Below, piece after piece: positions 33,632-44,065 of a stretch of 64,000 nt of DNA. The DNA comes from Parelaphostrongylus tenuis (Eukaryota > Nematoda > Chromadorea > Rhabditida > Metastrongylidae), in NCBI GenBank assembly GCA_019055375.1, contig JAHQIW010000089.1, positions 1 through 64,000 on the forward strand. The letters run 5' to 3'. Numbering within the stretch: position 1 is the first letter of the stretch; the number at the start of each line of letters is the position of its first letter. The notes beneath the pieces are model-generated. The model was not told the origin of the DNA and made no database searches. It saw only the letters and a list, made by a program, of their open reading frames with translations. Both the position numbers and the translations under genes were made by a program.

Positions 33632-33958
33632 CTGATGCGGTGCAAAAGTAGTTCAGTTGGTTCTTTCCATTAGAAAGATTCGTAAGCCATCATATCCTTC
33701 TTTTCGGTGTCTCAGTGACAAAATCTAATCATTGACTCAATGACCTTTCTAGTGCGTTCAGTAGTATCGAAGAATTCGAACATAATGGCTCTTTAACGTT
33801 GGTGGTTAGTGAAACGCATTACTTATCCGGCCGCACCTGATCCTTGGTATTATACCTTTCCTTCGAGTGCTTTATTAAGACCACGCTCAAATTTCAATAG
33901 ATCCTTTCATTATTATTTGAGCCAACATGTCATGTGGTCTGGTAAAGGCTCTTGTACA

Positions 33959-34001
33959 GCCCGAGACACGTGTTTCGTCCTTACAGACTCATCGGCCGGG
34001 C
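33959..34001 (-). ncRNA. hammerhead-type ribozyme, one core change
   Basis: Mirror of 34170-34212: stem I GCCCGG/TCGGGC, stem II GTCT/GGAC with GTAA loop, GAAA, ACACGTGT and GTC are intact, but the core reads CCGATGA (U4 to C), which should abolish or greatly reduce cleavage. Confidence 0.55.
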
Positions 34002-34169
34002 AGAACCCGTCGTCTGTCGATGTTTTTCATAGTCAGTTCTCTCGGGAGCGTCACATTCTTTATATATAGTTATCGACGACCTACGCTTTACACTCTTACA
34101 CACTATATATAAGGAGTGTGACGCTCCCGAGAGAACTGACTATGAAAAGATCGACAGACGACGGGTTCT

Positions 34170-34212
34170 GCCCGGCTGATGAGTCTGTAAGGACGAAACA
34201 CGTGTCTCGGGC
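34170..34212 (+). ncRNA. hammerhead-type self-cleaving ribozyme
   Basis: Stem I GCCCGG (34170-34175) pairs with TCGGGC (34207-34212); core CTGATGA (34176-34182); stem II GTCT/GGAC with GNRA loop GTAA (34183-34194); GAAA (34195-34198); palindromic stem III ACACGTGT (34198-34205); cleavage expected after C34206 of GTC. The core and stem II closely resemble the classic CUGAUGAGUC...GACGAAAC form of schistosome and amphibian satellite hammerheads. Stem III lacks a loop, so a dimeric fold is likely. Confidence 0.72.
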
Positions 34213-35719
34213 TGTTCAAGAGCCTTTACCAGACCACATGACATGTTGGCTCAAATAATAATGATCCTTGGTAGTTACGTGCTGCATATCGTCCTGAATC
34301 ATTGAAGTAACTTTAACCTTCGATGTCTTTTTCTTAGTTGCGACATGCGAGATACTCTTTGCGTCAACCATTCAAATGCACGTTTGATATCGTTGAGTGA
34401 CTTTAATCCACCTCATTTAGCGACCACGTTTATGACGCGCCTGTTGATCTAACAAGAAGCGTAGGGTAAAAAGCACGATGTTGGCTGCTATTTGTTTCTC
34501 TTCAATACATCTTTGATTCTCTAAAAAGCTCTTTGAGCTGCTCGATTTTCCTGATCAACTCTAGAACTGAGTTGTCAATTACATCAACATGCCAATTAGA
34601 AAAACCTGTCCCTTCAGAATTCTCCATCTTTAATTTTGGTTAAAATACCGATTTAATGAAAAACTAGAGCTTTGGATACAGATCTGGCAATCTATTACTC
34701 TAGCAATAATTCAGCGTTCTTAAGTTTGTTATGTTGTTCAGTTGCTTAGTTGTCTGTGCTGCACATATTGACGACCAAAGAGTCGCCTCATGAGATCTTG
34801 AAACCCAAAGCCCCATATATCAGAATAATTGAACTCATGTACTCTTCAAAATCTATTTTGCATGACTCGATATTACCTTTCGTGCTAATTCTACTATTTC
34901 CTCCATTCTATTCGTATCTTCGATTTCATTACTCTTGTAGATTTTAAGACAACACCTTGAGTTCGATTACTGCTCGAGGATTTTCAATCTTATTCAGGAA
35001 TAGTACTAAATACTGGCTTAGGTGATTCTTGCTGGATTCTCAAAATGGACATGCCATAGCGTTTCCAGGTTCTGTGGAGTGAATGAAGGTTGCTAGACAA
35101 GTCTGATTTTGATGCCTCAGCTCCGCCAATGACAGGTCTGGTTTGTCTGAGGCTGCATATAGCCAGGGTGTCGTGCGTAGTGAGCGGCAACACTACTAAT
35201 GCACTACCTATAAGTTACATCACCCACATATTATTGCTGATTATCAGGGAATTCTAGTCGTGTTTATACTGATCAGTAGCAGATATAACGAAATCTAAAG
35301 CCACATTCTCACGTATGGATCGCATGCCACTCAGATGATCGGAAATCTTACAAGACATTCTCTCCACTTAACCTTGATATCATTCTTATAAGCATCGAGA
35401 TAATAAAATTCTCCATGCTTAGAAACACTTGTGAAGGTAGATACAACATCTTATAGATGGATCCATAGCTTTGAAGTAGAAAGCCACTTGCAATTTGATC
35501 ACAACTTGACGATGTGCATTTATTAACAAAAGGTTCTTTCAGACCAAAGGAAAACAAATGGAAAACCGATTTATTTTCTGAAGAGAACAGTTCATAGTAG
35601 TGCTAGTAACTATTTGACAGTTAATTCAAGCTTCAAGCTATCACCCAACGTCGCCTGTTTTTCAAAACACCCTTTCATAAAGTTGTAGTATCCAAATCAA
35701 AATTATGTTCCACACTCAC

Positions 35720-35908
35720 CTTTTTCTTCATTCTAACCAAACCTATAATTCGCCGGAAGCCCAAAAACCATATTAATCTGTAGAGAGATTTTTGTAGTAT
35801 CTCAGCACTCGTTCTAACTACAGTTTCTTTCGAAGCGGTGGAAAACCCCAACTGAATAAAAATGTCGATCGTCTCTCCTCGCCGCGCCCTGCCACGGCCC
35901 CGAATGGC
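35720..35908 (-). CDS. splice-bounded exon of unknown gene
   Basis: Acceptor TTTGCTTACAG and donor AAAAAG|GTGAGT enclose exactly 63 codons in phase 0-0: AIRGRGRARRGETIDIFIQL, GFSTASKETVVRTSAEILQK, SLYRLIWFLGFRRIIGLVRM, KKK. The Arg-rich start vaguely recalls helicase motif VI (RGRGRA), but this is too weak for a call. No flanking exons on this strand were found. Confidence 0.45.
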
Positions 35909-35971
35909 CTGTAAGCAAAGTTACCAGAAATGTAAAACTCAACTTTTTTTTCTGCTATGCCGTATTTTCAG

Positions 35972-36112
35972 AGAATAAGCATATCGTTTAATCAGAGAAC
36001 ATTACTATATCAAATGATTACTTGTAGTCTGAAAAAAGAGCTCTGTCCGGCACGGTTTGAAGCGCAAATCAAAGAACAGACGACATCAGAAGATCAAAGA
36101 GTTTCTCGAAAA
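35972..36112 (+). CDS. splice-bounded exon of unknown gene
   Basis: Acceptor TATTTTCAG and donor AAA|GTAAGC enclose 47 codons in phase 0-0: RISISFNQRTLLYQMITCSL, KKELCPARFEAQIKEQTTSE, DQRVSRK. It lies 63 bp from the minus-strand exon 35720-35908; both cannot belong to one gene. An apparent first exon at 35862-35910 (MSIVSPRRALP) would join out of frame to a stop. Confidence 0.38.
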
Positions 36113-36774
36113 GTAAGCACATTTTTGAGTTTTTGAAACTTATGCTATAGTTTAAGTACTAGTACTCTAAGAAATTAGTCTTGTCCTGCAAAATATAAGC
36201 AAGATAGGAGTAAAAACAAATGGTTTATTAGACACGATTTGATTTCTAGTGTTACAGTGTTCTAAAAGAGTATTTTGAGAATTGGCGATGGAGGGCTGTA
36301 GCCACAAATCTCAGCTTTTGCATGGTTACTAACCTTCTATGAAAGGTTCTTCTTCCGCACATGAGAACGATTTTCATTTGTTTCCTACTAATCAGAAAGA
36401 ACCCACGCAAACTGATAGAAAAAACCACCAACTGTCAGTTAGAAAGAGATAAGTCACGAGTGAGATGAAACTTCTATGTTGATACTGGTGAAGTCTCCCT
36501 ATTAATGACACTTTACAATAATATAAAAAAACGATGCGCATGCATTGTATGATGAAACTCAAGGATACAATATATTGAAAATAAAGATTGAAAGAATGGA
36601 CTTGTGACAGGAAATATTTTACACAACGTATCAAGCAAATGGAGAAACATAGGTCAGAGGTGATATGGACGACATCTAACTATTCTCGACGTAACAGTTT
36701 AGTTGTGTAAATTATTAGCGTTTTACTGTTCGGTTCAGCAGAGGGTTACTTGATTTATTCAACTGTACTGACAC

Positions 36775-37049
36775 CAATCTGCCCCCAGTTTTCAGTGGAC
36801 CGGCCATTTTTTCACTCAGTTAAATGCCCAGCTCGGCAGGAACCTATAGATAGAACTGAGTTGAGAACGATCAGACCACTAAATACGTCCACAATCTAGT
36901 AAAGTGGTGGCACACAATGAATGGTGCTGTCTAACCTGGTTGACAATTTGCTCACTTCCAATGTCATCCATCTCATCACCGAGAGCATCGTCAATAGCAT
37001 CACCCATAATTTATTCCTTCATATCCATAACTTAATTTCGTTTCTTGAG
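36775..37049 (-). pseudogene. vps-2: vps-2 (CHMP2A/VPS2, ESCRT-III) remnant, two exons with three TAA codons
   Basis: ESCRT-III VPS2 assembles on endosomal membranes and recruits VPS4. Exon 36936-37049 (38 codons, phase 0-0, TTCTAG acceptor, CAG|GTTAGA donor) reads LKKRN*VMDMKE*IMGDAI then DDALGDEMDDIGSEQIVNQ. Exon 36775-36843 (23 codons, phase 0-0) reads VPAELGI*LSEKMAGPLKTG + GRL. The stops replace Glu, Glu and Gln of the family (xEVMDMKEE..., ELGIQL). Upstream exons for the N-terminal basic helices and the C-terminal MIM1 exon (LEARLENLRR) were not found. A dead copy, with splice sites still clean. Confidence 0.75.
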
Positions 37050-37074
37050 CTAGAAATCAGAATAAGATTACTCA

Positions 37075-37445
37075 AAACATTAAGCCCTTAACACTTCTAA
37101 AATAACATTTTAAGATTGTGCACGGCATTACCCGAGATTGATACGCCAGGGCTATATACGCGTGTTTCAAAGGTCTCGCCCAGTAGCCCACGCACCACAT
37201 CAAGCCCTGCATTGTACGTGGTGATAGCACAATATACAATGATAGCACAATAAATGTACAATGATACTGTGCTATCACCAGTTTTCAGTCAATGGATTAC
37301 GGCTGATAAGTACAAAATTGATGCACGGCATCGACAGTTTTTTATATTGGCCGTGGGCTACTGACGATGGGGCGAGACCTCCGAAACACGCGTGTATAGC
37401 CCTAGAGTACCAACTTCGGATAAGGCTTCAAACATTATTAAAAAT
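37075..37445. mobile_element. foldback (MITE-like) element, ribozyme family 2 copy B
   Basis: The left part (CATTAAGCCCTT, GATACGCCAGGGCTATATAC, GTGTTTCAAAGGTCTCGCCC) is mirrored on the right (CTACTGACGATGGGGCGAGA, CCTCCGAAACACGCGTGTAT, AGCCCTAGAGTACC, GGCTTCAAACATTATT) around ~150 bp. It inserts about 25 bp upstream of the vps-2 exon acceptor at 37050, inside the former intron. Confidence 0.7.
37355..37402 (+). ncRNA. hammerhead-type ribozyme with perfect 6-bp stem I
   Basis: Stem I GGGCTA (37355-37360) pairs perfectly with TAGCCC (37397-37402); core CTGACGA (37361-37367); stem II TGGGG/CCTCC with loop CGAGA, where the pair next to the core is a U-C mismatch; GAAA (37383-37386); palindromic stem III ACACGCGTGT (37386-37395); GTA with cleavage expected after A37396. 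The core is otherwise complete. The mirrored left arm (near 37150-37200) has lost CTGANGA. Confidence 0.6.
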
Positions 37446-37650
37446 TCATATTGAATATTTTTCACGAGGTTCTAGAAACAGTCGAAGCCATGGATCACTT
37501 CCGAAATATTCACTACATCATTATCGGACTTCTACGATCAATTAGGGACACAGATCAGATTTTTTGAAGCGATTCTGAATTGTATTTGTGCATGAGACTA
37601 ACGCTTAGGATATTACAAGCTTAGCATGTTAGCGTGACCTCTATTATAGG

Positions 37651-37714
37651 AACTAAAGTGACAACATCGTTAAAATTTATGAGGTTCTCATGGTTGAGAA
37701 ACAATCTGATACTC
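37651..37714 (+). pseudogene. possible vps-2 exon fragment in opposite orientation
   Basis: After a TCTATTATAG acceptor-like site, pieces in shifting frames read ELK-like, then IVKI and EKQSDT, similar to the CHMP2 helix QLKLPQIxKIMxEFEKQSE. The match is short and needs frame jumps. It faces away from the minus-strand vps-2 exons, with the foldback element between them. Confidence 0.3.
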
Positions 37715-38239
37715 TAATGGTGCTCTCGAAATTATTCCACTCATAAAGTCTATTACAAAACCTTTTTTTGCCTATTAATCTCGCATCTGAAGGCAGGTGG
37801 CGCAGTGATTAGTGATGCAGTGTATCAGAGTTTGAGGTGACAAGCAGTGTGCTTATCTGATCTTCTTTCTCAACACTCGCTTCCAATCAGTCAACTGTGC
37901 GCCTATGATTAACTTGGTTACATCATAAATGCAAGAAGACTCTCTCAACCAAACATCCGAGAAGAGGACGAATTCTCTGAGCAGCAGTCCAAGCAGTACA
38001 TGTAAAATGCCAAAGACCTTGGCAGAAGATGAGTGCAATGAAATGAGTTTAATAAAAGAAGTGCGCACAGCGACATGTGTCAGCGGATCGCAAGAGGAAG
38101 AAAAAAATGTGCACCTTCTTGTTCTATTTATGTCAGCCAATTGTGGTATTGTTACCTTGCCGCCGAGAGAATAAAAGGTTTGATGAGCCATGGGCGGACG
38201 CGTACAAGAATCATCGGCCACGTGATAGGGCACCAGTAA

Positions 38240-41200
38240 CTACTGCGTCACAAACCACAAACCATGACGTACAAGATAGAACAGGGATATGCAAATCATA
38301 GTATCACCCCTATCATCATATTGTTCTGAACTTGTGAGAGGTTCAGCTTTGCGTTCATTGACTGCATCACTCATGTGACACCCTTCATGGCTTTGAAACG
38401 ATAATGTTATCGCCTGATCTGATTCAAAAATCTTGTGTGAATCTTGGAAACGTCCAGGAAGACTAAATAATTGAGATAAACAGCTGGAGTCGCCAGATAA
38501 TCCGCCAAAGTAGAGATTCGTCTATGCCATAGCGCCTTGGTTTTTGAGTTTTTGATTTCGAATCTAACCACAAGTCGAAACAAGATATTTTGTTATAAGC
38601 TTATCCGAATTCTGAAAGAGAGGTTTTACCAGTAAATCAAACAATTAAAATAGAGTACGAGGGTAAAAGAAGGAAGAAAGGAAGGAACAAATAAAGTATT
38701 CACCACACCAATTAATATCATCAGTCCATAGGGGACCACGTGTACCAATATTGTTACACAAACACTTGAAGACCTTTCTCATTGAATAAAAGTCTTCTCT
38801 GAGACATTGGTGGCCATTCTAAGGCATAAATCTTTGGAAATTTCGCGATATGTTTAGTTTCAAAAACACACTTTTTCTTACGTTGTAGCAGTAAATAAGA
38901 TTGTATTCCATACTGAATTTGCTTCATTTGCTCGGCTGAAGCTTCAATATGGCTCACCACTTAAATCTACAAATTAGTAGATAATCCAAATTTCCAAGAT
39001 CATGACGACGCAATTCGTTTTTTGAAAGGTTATCAAGAAACGCTGTAAGAGCGAAAAGAACATTACATTTCGCGCTTAAAATGCTACCTCGCCGCTTGGT
39101 CGTCATAGGTGGTTCCTTGGTAATCATAAGTAAAGTTAATACGTCAGAGGTATTTTATCGTTGATATAGAGAGCGACTAATTGTAGTGAAAATCCTCATT
39201 TTTTAAAGATAATGGAATGCACTTTCGAAAAAATTATAACAAGCTGTCGACCCTTATTGTGATTTGTACCGCTTGTTTTGGAGGAATGTAGCTTGGAGGC
39301 GCATATTCTACAACCGAATACCTCAAATAGAGGTCTTTGTGGAGGTAATTGCAAGTTGCAGTAGGTGTAGATAGAGAACGCTCTCGTCATTACGGACAAT
39401 ACGGCGCTTACGCTATCAGGACCCACATTCACAAAAAGCATTTTTTGTTCTTTCCAGATATTTCAGTGGCCATTTGATAGCTTATATCTCAAAAATTGAA
39501 AGGCCTTATATTGCGATGTAATATGAAAAGAAAAATTCATTTCACACTTAGGCGTTTTTCGCTGAGCAAAACTTTTCCTCAGAAATCGGCAAATTTAGTA
39601 TTGCTCTTGGATTAAGAAAAACCTTCAAGTGCGCTGTAACACTGAAATTAAGATTCCAATCAGCAAGTAGCGCGCATACCTTGCACCGGCATGTCGTTCG
39701 ATTTGATAACAGTGACATCGCCTTTTATAACTAGTCGGATAGTTTAAATCTCGAGGATTTCAATGGTGTGCTTGCCTCTTGAGGAAGAGTTTTTTAAGGA
39801 GCTGTAGCAACAACAATAGCCTTGTGTTGTACATCTTAGCACTTTTTGCTAGATACAGCTTTTCTTTCAGGCATTCAATAACCATTCGATGATACAAACC
39901 TTAACAATTACAATAACATCTTTGATTTCTTGCAAAGTCTTTTTGCTGCGTTGTCACAGCTAAAAGAGTATTGCGTTTTGCACTCGGCGCGCATCCTACA
40001 GTTCTTATGAATTCCTCTGTGTGATCCACGCTGCGCGCACTGCGAAACCCATCATTCCTTTGGCTGTATCAATGCACTAAGAAATCTTTCTCAAAAACGT
40101 AAAATGTCATTAAAATCACTTAGATTTGTACCATCGAATGGTTTTTGGAAGCTTGAATGAAAAGCCCGTTCAGTAAAAAATGCCTGAGTGTGAGATAGAA
40201 TTTTATTTTTGCTTTTATACTGTAATACATAGACCATTTCAAAATCAGAATACACTCCAAATTCTCGGAGTTCAAGCTGTCGAATAATCGATAAAGTTTC
40301 GAAAAGAAATAAAAAATGGATTTCGAATAGGGGTGCAGATAAGGAATAAGTTCCGAGAGTACTTCTTTGGAGACACACATTTCTGATGTTTAGTTTGCAC
40401 GATATCGATATTCCAAACGTCTTACTCAAACACAAAAGTCCCTCGCGCTCAGGATTCTCCACTATCGATAAGTTTTCAATATCTTCTTACACACGTCAAC
40501 TATAAATAACTGGAAGTAAACGAATGACTGGCGAATGTGGAACAAAATATAATTCTGGATGCAACAACGTTACAAAAGGGTGTTTTGAAGCAGGCCACGT
40601 GGTGTCGTATCCAGCGATTCAAGCTTTTGAGTGATTACTACGCTCCTATGCAAATATTTTATCCAGCGAATGAGATCGGTTTGAGTTGTCGTCATGTTGC
40701 ATATAAGTATCGACAGTAAGCGGTTATTCGATAGCGTAAGTTCCAAAGATTTTGAGGCTGTTCTTCTTTTCTCAAAAAACCCTGCAAAGTACTCACTGAA
40801 AGTAGCAGGAAAAATAAGATCACGTTTCATGTATTCGGCGAGCTTGTGTGCCGGCGTTTCTACTCGTTGGGGCGGGGAGATCGATTGATGACCTAAGGTG
40901 TTAAACATGTAGGATGCAACTTGTTATTCAATTTAGAATTTTTTCTCTGCTATAAGAGAAAACTCTAGATAGAGCGATTGACTCAGATAATAAAAACTTC
41001 TCGATCATATGATTTTCGTGTTACCAGCGCTTTATACGCGTGATAGAGATGAAGAAGTGCGGTGGGGGTGAAACATAATTTCGTTTTGGATTATACAGAC
41101 TTATAAAAGGGTTTTCTGAAAAAAACGGTCACATACGGCTCTATACAAAGATTTGGGTTTTCGAATCACTGCTAATACTCATACGAAAAATTCTTCTTAG

Positions 41201-41270
41201 CAAATGTGGTAGAAATTTCTAACTGAAAAGAACCTTATAATCATGCATTCAAGTAAGCTGCCTAATATGC
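38240..41270. other. no gene; degenerate interspersed repeat
   Basis: No splice-bounded coding stretch. Several copies of a diffuse repeat with TTCGATAGT...AAATCTCGAAGATTT...GAGGC and RTTGCRTTGTAGCA-like blocks occur near 39455-39525, 39715-39775, 39880-39960, 40220-40290 (reverse) and 40725-40775; related copies lie near 24617-24830. Its nature is unknown. Confidence 0.45.
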
Positions 41271-41274
41271 AAAA

Positions 41275-41360
41275 CTTTTGATAGAGGTTGGCGTTGAATC
41301 AGCGTTCCACTCGCCTCACTTTTGCTTAGAGGCATGGGTGACACGCGGATCAACTCCCAT
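41275..41360 (+). repeat. tRNA-like repeat, degenerate
   Basis: GAATCAGCGTTCCACTCGCC followed by GCGGATCAACTCCC resembles the eroded tRNA-like family of 20205-20285. Confidence 0.3.
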
Positions 41361-41754
41361 CTGTGTCGAAAGTTAAGCATATCACTGGGAATTTGTGAAA
41401 TCATACTTACTGTGTTCTTTCTGATTATAAAGGAGCAAATGAAAAACCGATCTCATTCAACGAGGTGGAACTTTTCATAGGAGTTTTAGTAACCATTCGA
41501 AAGCTGAAACTTCAGGTCAGAGCCTCACGTCGCCGATCTTTCAAAACACCCATTTATAAAGGTATCACCTGTTGTCGCGTTGATCGTCGAGTGACTCGTG
41601 CGGGCACCAGCAACACTTTCACTTTTCCCTACCGCCTGCAAAAGTAGCCTGGTGGGTCCTCCTCGCTCTAGGGTTTCGTCGAGCATCGAATCGTTTTTTC
41701 TAATGTTTTCGTGAAGAAATTGGACCGTCAGATCGGTGGTCTTCTTAGCTCCAT

Positions 41755-44065
41755 AGAGCGTTCGATATCCCGTAGAATCCAGTATGTGACGACTCTCGTC
41801 CATCGGCAGTCGTTGAAACGCATCACGTGTCCCACCTTATTTTCGATATCCTGGCGTGTCAGACGGCGTCTTTAATTTCAACCGTTGGCGTGGGATGGAA
41901 CTTTGGATACTTTCTCTTATTTGCGAGATGAGCGTTACTCCTAGCATGTACTTTTCCACTGTGCATTCAGTAACGCCAGGTGATCTTTCATCCCGCTCAC
42001 GTAGCGAGTAGGTTTCTGCTGCATACGTTAGAGCAGAGATAATCGTCGAGTCGAAAAGGTGAGCACGGAGCCGGTTGTTCTTTGTTCTCTTCACTACATC
42101 CTCCATGCTCTTAAGCGTTTCCCAAGCTACCCACTTTCTCTTGCCCAACTCCGAACCAGGTCGTCGTTCATCATGCTGATTTCATGACCTAAATAGACAT
42201 AACTAGATCACTCGGAGATTTTCGTTCCGCTGGGGGTGAATGGGCATACAAAAAACATCCGTTCCTCATAAACATCGTTTTCGTTAGATTTAGTCGAAGG
42301 TCAATCTTTCCACAGGCGTTTTCGAATTCAGCCAAAATCTGCTCCGCATGGCTGATGCTTGGTGTTATGAGGATAATATCATCAACAAAGCGATGATGAC
42401 TTAATTGTCGACCGTCAATATTCACTCGCATCGTCACACTCTAATTTCCGCGTGACCTTTTTAGAGGGTGGCAGTGAATAATTTTGGCGAAATTGCATAG
42501 CCTCATCGGACCACTCTTCTTAAGTCGACGGTAATATTATTGTAGAATGGGAACAAAATCTTTATAGCTCAAGAAAGATCACTATGCACCGAGCAGGACA
42601 CCCTGTTTGTCCAGAGCCTCTATAACCGCTTCTGTTTTCCACTGAATCAAAGGTTCTCTTCAAATAGATGAAAGTGTGATAGAGCGGTAGTTTGTACTCC
42701 CGTGAAACTTCATGAGTCAGTGTAATGTATGGATGTGGTCGGTGGTACTAAATCCTATTCGAAAACCTGCTTGTTCGCATGGCTGTCCTTCGTTCAATGT
42801 TCCGTCAATCCTGTTTAGGATGACTCGAGCGAACAGTTTGAAGGCAGCGCTCAGCAAACGGATTGGAGATCAATGCTATGTCATGAAGGTTTCCTTTTTC
42901 AACAGCAACACGGCCTTGCTGGTTCTTCATTAATTGGGAACCTTGCATTCTGACACGTAGCGAGTGAAGAGCCGAGCCAGGGTGTTGATGAGAACTGGCG
43001 GTAAGTCCTTCAGGCGCTTTGGTCTAACCTTACCTAGACCAGGAGCTGATCTATTTTTCACCGATGATATAGTGTGCTAGATTTCGAAAGGGAGGACCGG
43101 TGGAACGATAGATTCATCCGCTTCCAATTTATATGACGATAAGACGACATGGCTAGCGAGGAGATCCGAGTAGTAGTGGTAGAAGACTTTCTCCATTGCC
43201 CTTCTATAAGCTGTAAGCGTTTTCATCAGAGCACCGGAGTGCAATAGTCTTGGTTTTGTAATTGGCGAAACTTCACTGGGCTTTGCGATTGCTCTTCCAG
43301 CTTCTGCCATATCTGCTCCCCGTCTCTCTTTGAGGCCTTCTTTAATCGCTTCTCTGCAGCGTTTTTCAAATATGGACGTGAGGTTTCGGTTGCCTGTAGC
43401 TCGCACTATTGTACCTTGACGTATCAGCTCGAGTGTCTGCGAAGACAAGCGTCTCTTCGTTGCTTTAGGACACTCGGCTTCCATAGCACGAATGTGAAGA
43501 TATTCTGCGAGCCTGTCGTATTCTTCGTGGATGTTGTGGACAACGGTATATTCCAAGAGCCAACTAATGATTTGAATATATCCCAGTTTATGGTAGTTCT
43601 GGGACTTCGCTGTTTGAATTATCGGCTTTCTATCCTTTCCGCGAAAAACGGCACGTTGCGCGGAGGAGGCGATGGTCTGATCACTTAAAGAACTTAGGAA
43701 CAACAGCGACATTGCTCAGGCAAAACCTTCGATTTACTATGATGTGTTCTATTTCGTTATGGTACTCTCCATTGGGAGACTCCCACGTCCATTGCTGAGA
43801 GTGAGGCTTTTAGAATTGTGAGTTACCATGGATGGTTTGGGCCGTCACGATAAATTTAGATAGCCTCTCACCCTGTTCACCCGTGGATCGCAATGTGGCG
43901 TCCTTCAGACGTCCTTCTAGGTCCAATTTTTGCATTCTTCGACAATGACCCTGAAGAATGTTTGGTGACCTCTGAAGAACTTTTCGAGATTCATATAGAA
44001 CGATTCGACTTCCCCTTTGTCATAGCTGATGTTGATGCGTGAACAACGAAGAAGGTCAAAGCCGA
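41755..44065 (-). mobile_element. RTE-type non-LTR retrotransposon relic (second long copy)
   Basis: In RTE order on the minus strand: VESFYMNLEKFFRGHQTFFR (endonuclease, 44000); EEYDRLAEYLHIRAMEAECP, KATKRRLSSQTLELIRQ, REAIKEGLKERRGA and MEKVFYHYYSDLLASHV (linker, 43500-43170); APGLGK-type PGP region near 43050; VNIDGRQLSHHRFVDDIILI + TPSISH (catalytic FADD written FVDD, 42400); LNLTKTMFM (42290); KSMEDVVKRTKNNRLRAHLF + DSTIISALTYAAETYSL (42100); and RWTRVVTYWILRDIERS (41800). Broken by frameshifts and stops. The part above ~42950 also forms the left arm of the giant inverted repeat. Confidence 0.88.

Larger units (their letters stand above)
33314..33800 (-). pseudogene. multi-exon gene remnant, unknown Cys-containing protein
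   Basis: Two splice-bounded exon candidates plus an upstream coding-like piece near 33790-33715 (MFEFFDTTERTRKVIESMIR, then a TGA and DTEKKDMMAYESF). The exon at 33541-33631 ends at a strong GTGAGT donor in phase 1, while the last exon (33314-33442) is open in phase 0, so the pieces do not join in frame as written. No family was recognised. The mixture of clean splice sites with stops and phase clashes resembles the other damaged genes in this window. Confidence 0.4.
33907..34263. mobile_element. foldback (MITE-like) element, ribozyme family copy C (best preserved)
   Basis: Arms of about 160 bp (33907-34068 and 34102-34263) are nearly identical inverted copies: TATTTGAGCCAACATGTCAT at the ends, GGTCTGGTAAAGGCTC, CAGCCCGAGACACGTG, GGGCAGAACCCGTCGTC and CTCTCGGGAGCGTCACA towards a ~33 bp TA-rich centre. 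The high arm identity implies recent origin or gene conversion. Each arm holds one hammerhead on the outward-reading strand. No protein is encoded. Confidence 0.9.

Noticed and set aside
36775..37049. TAA recoded as Glu/Gln (alternative genetic code)
   Set aside because: Nematode nuclear genes use TAA as stop, other frames here end at TAA, and other genes in the window show ordinary decay.
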